Assembly (NCBI GenBank): GCA_026874595.1
Contig: CM049318.1
Coordinates: 30,970,956-31,034,955 of the forward strand
Origin: Sipunculus nudus
Lineage: Eukaryota > Annelida > Sipuncula > Golfingiida > Sipunculidae
Reading direction: 5' to 3'
Length of the DNA: 64,000 nucleotides
Part shown: piece after piece, positions 57,636-64,000 of the stretch
How positions within the stretch are numbered: the stretch's first letter is position 1
Layout: the number at the start of each line of letters is the position of its first letter
Notes under the pieces: model-generated
Seen by the model: the letters and a program-made list of their open reading frames with translations, nothing else
Told to the model about the DNA's origin: nothing
Database searches by the model: none
Program-made: the position numbers and the translations under genes

Positions 57636-59823
57636 GGGGGGGGGGGGGGGGGCGCCGCATAAGAAAGCAGCAGATCAGGTTGCACGTGTTCAGTTTCCGG
57701 CATTGGGATTGCCGCCTTGTTTAATCGGTCGATATGAGCGATGCATATGTCGAGCGATTCCAGCCATTGCCAGCAAGACAAAAATATCCCCGACATAGCC
57801 GGGAATTCCTCGCCATTACTTGATTGAAGGACAGGATCCGAAGTATTCTTTTGCGGCTGTCTGCATTCACCTATGGTTCAATGTTGTCTACGTTGATATG
57901 ATACGGGATGACTGAGGATGGATACCACCGATTATTTAGGAGTATGCAGACAATGTAAACTAATTACTTCCCTTGTTTGAATATTACACTTAAAATACAT
58001 TTGGATATGAAATGGATGTTCCTTAATATATATATATATATATTTATATATATTTATATATATTTATATATATATATATATATATATATTGAGCATGAGC
58101 ATAATATATTTCATACCATATCACCAATAAATAAGTTAACATTCAATCAATGTAATTGTAAGTTTTCATATGTCTATAATCCCGCAATCACAAAGACATG
58201 TCCAAAATGTAAAAAGAAAGATGACTTTTGTCGGAGCATTATTGTACAAGAGGTGTGGCGTTCCTGAGTAGGAAATATCACTTAGATTTTTTAATCAAGA
58301 TCTATGATACAGCCCCTAGAGTTAAATGACTGAACAGTATAACAAGGAACTTTTCGAGTAAATAAAACACAAGTGCGCGTTTTATAGGTGTTTTTATTCT
58401 CGAGACTGGGACTTATGGAAAAGACATGTAAGGGCCGGGTCCCCTTTTAGCTCACTGCAAATGGTTTTGTAATATATCACATTATGGCCCTCAAAGTATT
58501 GTAGTGGTTATACGAAGTGGGGCATCGAAAGAAATAACAGGCTCATGTTGAACAAAAAACGCTTTTCATTATTAATCCATGCGAGTAGAGTGCCTTTTAT
58601 TTGGATTGGCCATTTGTCCTTTACGAGTTCTGTCTTTTGTATATTTTATTCTTTCTGGCATACCAGTAAAACATGGCATTTTCTTTATCTGGTGCAAAGG
58701 GCTGTACTGACTTCAATCCTAACACCTTTTATCTGAAAAAAGTTCATCTGAACGTTCCAAGTGATTAACCAAGCATTTGATCGCTTACCCGTAATCAAAA
58801 TAACTAGACATATACATGCCCAGTGGGGACGGGTGAGTGTAACAAGTTAAGGTTGTTGAATTGAAGTTTAAATGAAGAACTTGCCGTCATTATAACTAAT
58901 TGGGGCACTTTGAGTAGCACGGATGTTGGCGTTCGGTAGTATCCGCAAGTGTCGGAAACCAAGACAACCCCCACCCCCACCCCCACCCACCCCCAAAAAA
59001 ACGACATTTCAGTGGCCGTCTCTAGATATAATTAGCCTCTACACTGTCCAGGCCCAAAAAATTTCTAAAGTGATATGGTCAGCATAATTGAGACCAAAAT
59101 GTGGAAAATAAATATTTAAAAGGAATAGTGCAAACACTGGACACTAATAGTGTGTTTTGTTCAGGTGTCAGAAAGTTTAATCTAAGGCCTTAACAGTTTT
59201 GACATGAAAAAAAATAACTTTTTTTGAGTGTAAGATACACACATTGTTTAAATGATTAAATAATGTTATTATGCAGTCCTATACTTATGCCACATAAAGT
59301 GTCCTTTCTACCTGACGCCTCTCTACAATGACATTTACAGGGCACACACACACAAACCCTCCATTCCTATTCCTATCTTTAGTTGACACCTCTCAGCCCC
59401 ATTAAAAGGCACACATATAAAGTTTGAAATCTTGCGGAGAACGAGCAGACATTTCTCATTACAAAACAAATAAAACTCAAGTGCAATATTATAAGAACAT
59501 GAAAATTTCCACAAAGCCATAAAAATAAAACATATACAGCATAGAGAAAGGTTTTTTTTTATAATAGTATAGGGAAATACTCTTCTTATTAAAAATCAGA
59601 CGTCGGAGCCTTTGGTTTGATATTTCTACCAAGTGTCATTAACTGTTTTACATTGTTTTTGGTTAAAAATACATCTCTTGATAAGTAAAAAACTGAGTGA
59701 ACAGTTATATGATTAATTAGGAGGGAAGATGCACTTCTATTAATGTAACTTTTAATAAGGAAAATAATGATAATCAGGACTATAATCATCTATTCGGGAC
59801 CCTGCTGAATATATATAACCCTA

Positions 59824-59875
<52 letters not shown>

Positions 59876-59903
59876 AAATATATATATATATATGTATAAA
59901 TAT

Positions 59904-60141
59904 GTCGAGGCCCATATTAGAATCTGGCCCAATTTAAAACTGAGCCAGCCCAGATCAAAATTTTGATTTGGACCGGCCCAGATCAAAATTCTAATCTGGG
60001 CCAGAACAGTTTTAAACTGGGCCAGCCCAGATTAAAATTTTGATCTGGGCCGGTCCAGATTAAAATCCTGTGGTGAAGCCTTCATGATTTAAATCTGGTC
60101 TGGACTGATTTGAAACTGGGCCTGCCAAGATTAGAATTTTG
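59904..60141. repeat. Palindromic minisatellite, block B only
   Basis: Units alternate between a ~28-bp palindrome-like piece (CCAGATCAAAATTTTGATTT then GGACCGG) and a ~49-bp piece containing GTTTTAAACTGGGCCAG, giving a ~77-bp higher-order period. About two and a half periods are seen, the last degraded. Each unit can fold on itself. Block A has only a 30-bp spacer here. Confidence 0.85.
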
Positions 60142-60222
60142 ATATATATATATATTCTTGCTTGGTCCTTTAAATGTGTGCAAAACACGGAAGGGAAGGG
60201 AATCTGGCATGGCCAAGGGGTG

Positions 60223-60223
<1 letters not shown>

Positions 60224-60285
<62 letters not shown>

Positions 60286-60299
60286 CATATATATACATA
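60224..60299. repeat. (TA)n microsatellite
   Basis: TA run with two CATA interruptions, 3' of the type 2 signal exon; counterpart of 19182-19224. Confidence 0.9.
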
Positions 60300-60359
60300 T
60301 TGACATAAAGTTATGAACCATTTCTTTTATTATAAAACAACAAAGTGTATATAACCTAC

Positions 60360-60420
60360 CGTTTCCAAGCACGTTTGCTACCACGTCAGCCGCAGCGATA
60401 AGCAACACCCAGATGGACAT
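60360..60420 (-). CDS. Signal-peptide first exon, block B, type 2
   Basis: The ATG at 60420-60418 begins MSIWVLLIAAADVVANVLG, donor GTAGGT, phase 1. It is open and is the homologue of 19298-19358. An acidic residue in the hydrophobic stretch (Gly to Asp) may weaken it as a signal peptide. Confidence 0.65.
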
Positions 60421-62161
60421 TATGGGAAGCTTCCAGTTTGCTATCAAATGAGCTTGGGTCAGCCACACATTAAAAAAGTGTTTGTGAAGGACCTGTATCC
60501 TGATCATGACATTCTTATCTTTAAAATTATACTCAATACGACAAAAACACTTTCGTGTATCCTTCTGTTTAATAATACTTGCCTTGCTATGCATTCACTG
60601 AGAAGCTTCGGGACGGTCAGCAGTAGACCAGGGATCCAGGGAAAGAGAGCGGCATTGAGGTTGCCACAAAAGACATCCCGAGGACAACGCCTCCCATGGG
60701 TGAGAGAACAAAACAGGGACTCTAGTGCACAGCATTTTGTGTACTAGTTGCTCAGAACATTTAAATCAATGTTCTTGTGGCAGAATGCAATTGCTGATCA
60801 GCAATCAGGTAGACCTTGTACTGATTGTGTCAATGGTAATCATGCATGTATGTATCCTTCCAAGTCAGCAGGGAGCACAAGCAACAATTTCCCATAATCC
60901 CATGGCCTCGACAAATCTCTTCCTTCACTCTTGACTGATATGCCTCTCTTGGAGTGTTTTTAAATGCCTATTTAAGACGTGTCATGCATGTTTTGCATTC
61001 ATATATAAACATTAAGTAGAACTATAAACATAATAATACACATTTAATGCATTGCAACTGGTGCCAAGCGGGAATTTAGAAAGACATTACAAGAACTCTA
61101 AATTGTAGCTGATAAGAGCACTGCTGCTGCTCATGATATTCTTATAATCAAACCGTCTATTAGTCTATTAGATATTGTCTGATTGATAATGGGTAGCCTC
61201 GGCGTTACGGGTGTGTATTACATAAACTCCCATTTCACAAACATATATAGCTATATATATATGTATGTATTAAGCTCTTTTTAAATTTTTACTTTAACCT
61301 GCAGTAATCCTTTCTTTTATATGAGTAGATCATTGGCTGTCAGCAGTAGTCCGGAGACAATCGTCTAATTGTAAATTGTTTGTTAATATATCGGCGCACA
61401 CCGGCCTAATCACACAGCAAAATAGTGTTTAACGACAAATTCCAGTAGTTAGTCGTTCCAGAAATGTATGCAAATATTTATGTATGAGGAAGTCATGGGC
61501 GGGTAGCAAGGTCCAAAGACAACAAATGTATTTTAACATACGAATGTTGAAGAGAACCTGGATCAGCATATACTGCTACTTATAACATTTAACTGAAATA
61601 TATATGTATTAACATAATTTATATAACACAATCATAATTGGCTTACTCTATACTGAATTTAAATATTACCCTGTCAAGAGGCATACCTAAAAGGCCAATT
61701 GTATGAGTAAAACATTACAGGGTACAAGTTACAAGTACGACATACACCTTTACCTGATCAGGAATATTGAAATAGCAACAATAAGTAGCAACGTGTCTGG
61801 TTTATTGATATTTTGGGACATATTTAACCCCCCATTAAAATCAAATATAATTTTACATTGGCTAATGTCCTAGAAAGAATGCTTACTTTAAACGTTAAAG
61901 AAACAGGGAAGAATTTTGATGGATCAGGGATATATACATGATCTGTACCCATCTGTCTGATATGGTGTATTGCAGACAGGACTTTGCCTGTGCCATATGA
62001 CAAATTCTCGAGAGAACAGGAAGTGAACGTTATTCATGTGACGTTGACCATATGGGAAAAAAAGCATTTATAAATACCATCCAGTTATGTCAAAACGATT
62101 TCCTCCATAAAAAGAGTTGGTTATAAATGTGGTTATAAATAAAGAAACAGTCGAAACTGTG

Positions 62162-62229
<68 letters not shown>

Positions 62230-64000
62230 TTTAAATATCGCCTTAGCTACATTATATCATTATATTTTTTAAACGTGAGAACGCAGTCAAAATTAGAATT
62301 AAATATGTTTGTATATTCGTGTATCAAAACGGTGATCTTATTTCCAAGCAAAGTCAGATTTGCTATTTCACTTCATGTTTTCTGTAGGAGAAATACGCAT
62401 AGATCCATCAAGCAGCATCATTTCATTCATGCAAATTTTAACTGAATTGAAATTTATCCAGAACAACGTGTGTAGCTTTTTTTAGCTGTGAATTTTTTAT
62501 CTACACGAGGATGGCCACTTATGATCGGTGATAACATGTGATCGTTTTATCCTTATGCTTACTCAGAGTAACATACATTATCTACAGTGATATATATTGC
62601 AAAGGTATGCAATATACGTGACCAGTGATGAACGATAATATTTGTACTGTATTCTAAGTGCTGGAAGCATGTTTTTATTTTCTTACTTAATGCTACATTT
62701 AATACCATGTATTCCATTCTGAATATGAGTATGTCTGATGTGAGCGCAGCTCTATAGTAATATAAAAAATAGCATAATAAATAATTATAATAAAATAATA
62801 ATATTATTCATATATACAATGGTAGAGGCAGATATACGTGAGAGGATTTACCGTGTTTACTAGTGTTTTATACCAAGGTCTACTTATTCTAACACTATAT
62901 ACCTGACATATGCATGTGTGTTGTGACATACTGGTAGCAAGAAAAATGTAGTAAGTAATATTTAATGTTTAAATGGCTTTGAAACCTAGGAAGCTTTACT
63001 GACATTTCTACATCCTTTCCTTTATAACAGTGGCTGAAAATAAAATGGTTATCCTTCATTACTCATTTAAAGTACCACTTGGGGAAATGTTTACATAACA
63101 GTGTGAATCAATACATGTGGCAGTTGAAGTGAAAGGGAACGTATTATTATAATAAAAATACATGTTTGATTTCCCCATCGGTGTTTTATTTTTCTCTAAA
63201 CAGGCATGTTAGCCTATCATGTTGGCTAATGTATCATTATCACTTTCAATTTGTTCAACTCATTTGCCTTTTAATTGTGGCTACCGACAGTGCGTAGTCC
63301 AATCAGTGTATTCAATGTATTCAGTGTATTCAAGCAGAATAATTATATTTCCCTTTTTCATGATACATCTACATATCAGGGTTGGGTTCAAATGCATTTA
63401 TGCTTGAAATGTCACATTTTTACATTCAAATGCATTATAGCTACCAGTATCTCTGTATTTGCATCTGCATTAAATATAGAGCTATTACTCTGCATTTGCA
63501 TTTGATTTTCCACTAAACATGCAAATGTGTGCAATTCTGAACTACTATACATGGTTTAAGAATGACAAAGAAATGCCTTTATCGGTTTTCGGGGCTGCTT
63601 TTTCGGTAAATTATATGAATCTCCTATATTATTAAGTGTTCTATAGTATCCTGTATTTTCATAATTTATCGATAAAATTCTTTTTTCCCCTCATACATTA
63701 TTTAAAATGATCAAAGTGACCCTGTTCATGTAAATAATGATCTTTAAATTGTCTTCACTCTTGACTTTTATTCTTGCTTTGTTTCTTTGCTTATTGTCTA
63801 CTAGTTATTTATATAGACATCAAACTCATTATTATAATGAACGTTTCATTTATGATTTATAACTTTACAAAAAGTATCAAACAATTTCTAACTGTTACCT
63901 GGAGGCTCCATATATGCATGTGTTTTCGAGGGATGTTCTAATCCCACCCCACACTGATATTCGTGGTTTAAAACATATTTTACAATATACCATATTAAGA
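60421..64000. other. Block B distal flank, no gene recognised
   Basis: 60421-61250 aligns with A 19359-19560 and 21060-21535. 61290-61520 and 62280-62440 resemble A 14165-14370 and 14720-14870, an older paralogous unit. 61790-62165 aligns with 21630-22010. 63545-64000 aligns with 24350-24800. A (TA)n array lies at 62163-62229. ORFs at 63219-63505 have no recognisable domain. Confidence 0.5.
62163..62229. repeat. (TA)n microsatellite
   Basis: TA run with one AA interruption; counterpart of 22007-22068. Confidence 0.95.

Larger units (their letters stand above)
55969..60359. other. Upstream region of block B with insertions and simple repeats
   Basis: Aligns piecewise with A 16493-19297. B-only parts are a gag-like scrap (57375-57635), about 57960-59330 (no gene recognised, partly related to 55255-55500) and a palindromic minisatellite. 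(TA)n arrays lie at about 56583-56603, 56685-56737, 58026-58090, 59826-59890 and 60224-60299. No exon of the FA family is found. Confidence 0.5.

Overview
The window looks like nuclear DNA of an invertebrate animal, most likely a marine bivalve mollusc (inferred). It is AT-rich, with short phase-1 exons separated by long introns, long (TA)n and (GA)n arrays, tRNA-derived SINEs, an L2/CR1-like LINE, Ty3/Gypsy pieces and an ISL2EU-type DNA transposon. No long intact ORF, rRNA gene or CRISPR array is present.

The layout is a large tandem duplication. Block A begins at or left of base 1 and block B begins at 28095 (base 1 aligns with 28095). Bases 1 to about 9.25 kb are almost identical to 28.1-37.3 kb. 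From about 9.3 kb to the end of the window, A/B similarity continues but is clearly lower and is broken by insertions and deletions. The two parts of the duplication therefore have different histories.

Both blocks carry a minus-strand gene with the order signal-peptide exon, two farnesoic-acid O-methyltransferase-like (FA, Methyltransf_FA) domains, then several EGF-like (MEGF/SREC-type) exons. In copy B a last exon with one transmembrane helix and a short basic tail is also seen (27560-27702). Splice phases agree throughout. Both copies are damaged. A shared 7-bp deletion shifts frame in one EGF exon. Copy A has a private TGA in its first EGF exon. Copy B has a private TAA in its first FA exon, a private TGA in another EGF exon and a lost cysteine. 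Copy A could still encode a secreted double-FA protein; copy B looks dead.

Five related 61-nt signal-peptide exons lie upstream on the minus strand (16432, 19298, 40644, 55908, 60360). They are either alternative first exons or remains of further gene copies.

Block B alone contains a 7.06-kb transposon (45802-52862) with imperfect terminal inverted repeats, an ATT target duplication and an empty site in block A (13196-13198). It carries a plus-strand SAP/SWIM/YqaJ gene and a minus-strand THAP plus DDE_Tnp_4 transposase, both broken by frameshifts. The transposase gene is split by a 5' fragment of a hAT element with a BED finger. Block B also holds a Gypsy gag-RT-RNase H remnant (42130-44301), a gag-like coiled-coil scrap (57375-57635), a 132-bp MITE-like insertion (37682-37813) and a palindromic minisatellite (59904-60141). 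In block A, a 173-bp direct-plus-inverted duplication at 25831-26003 looks like a replication template switch.
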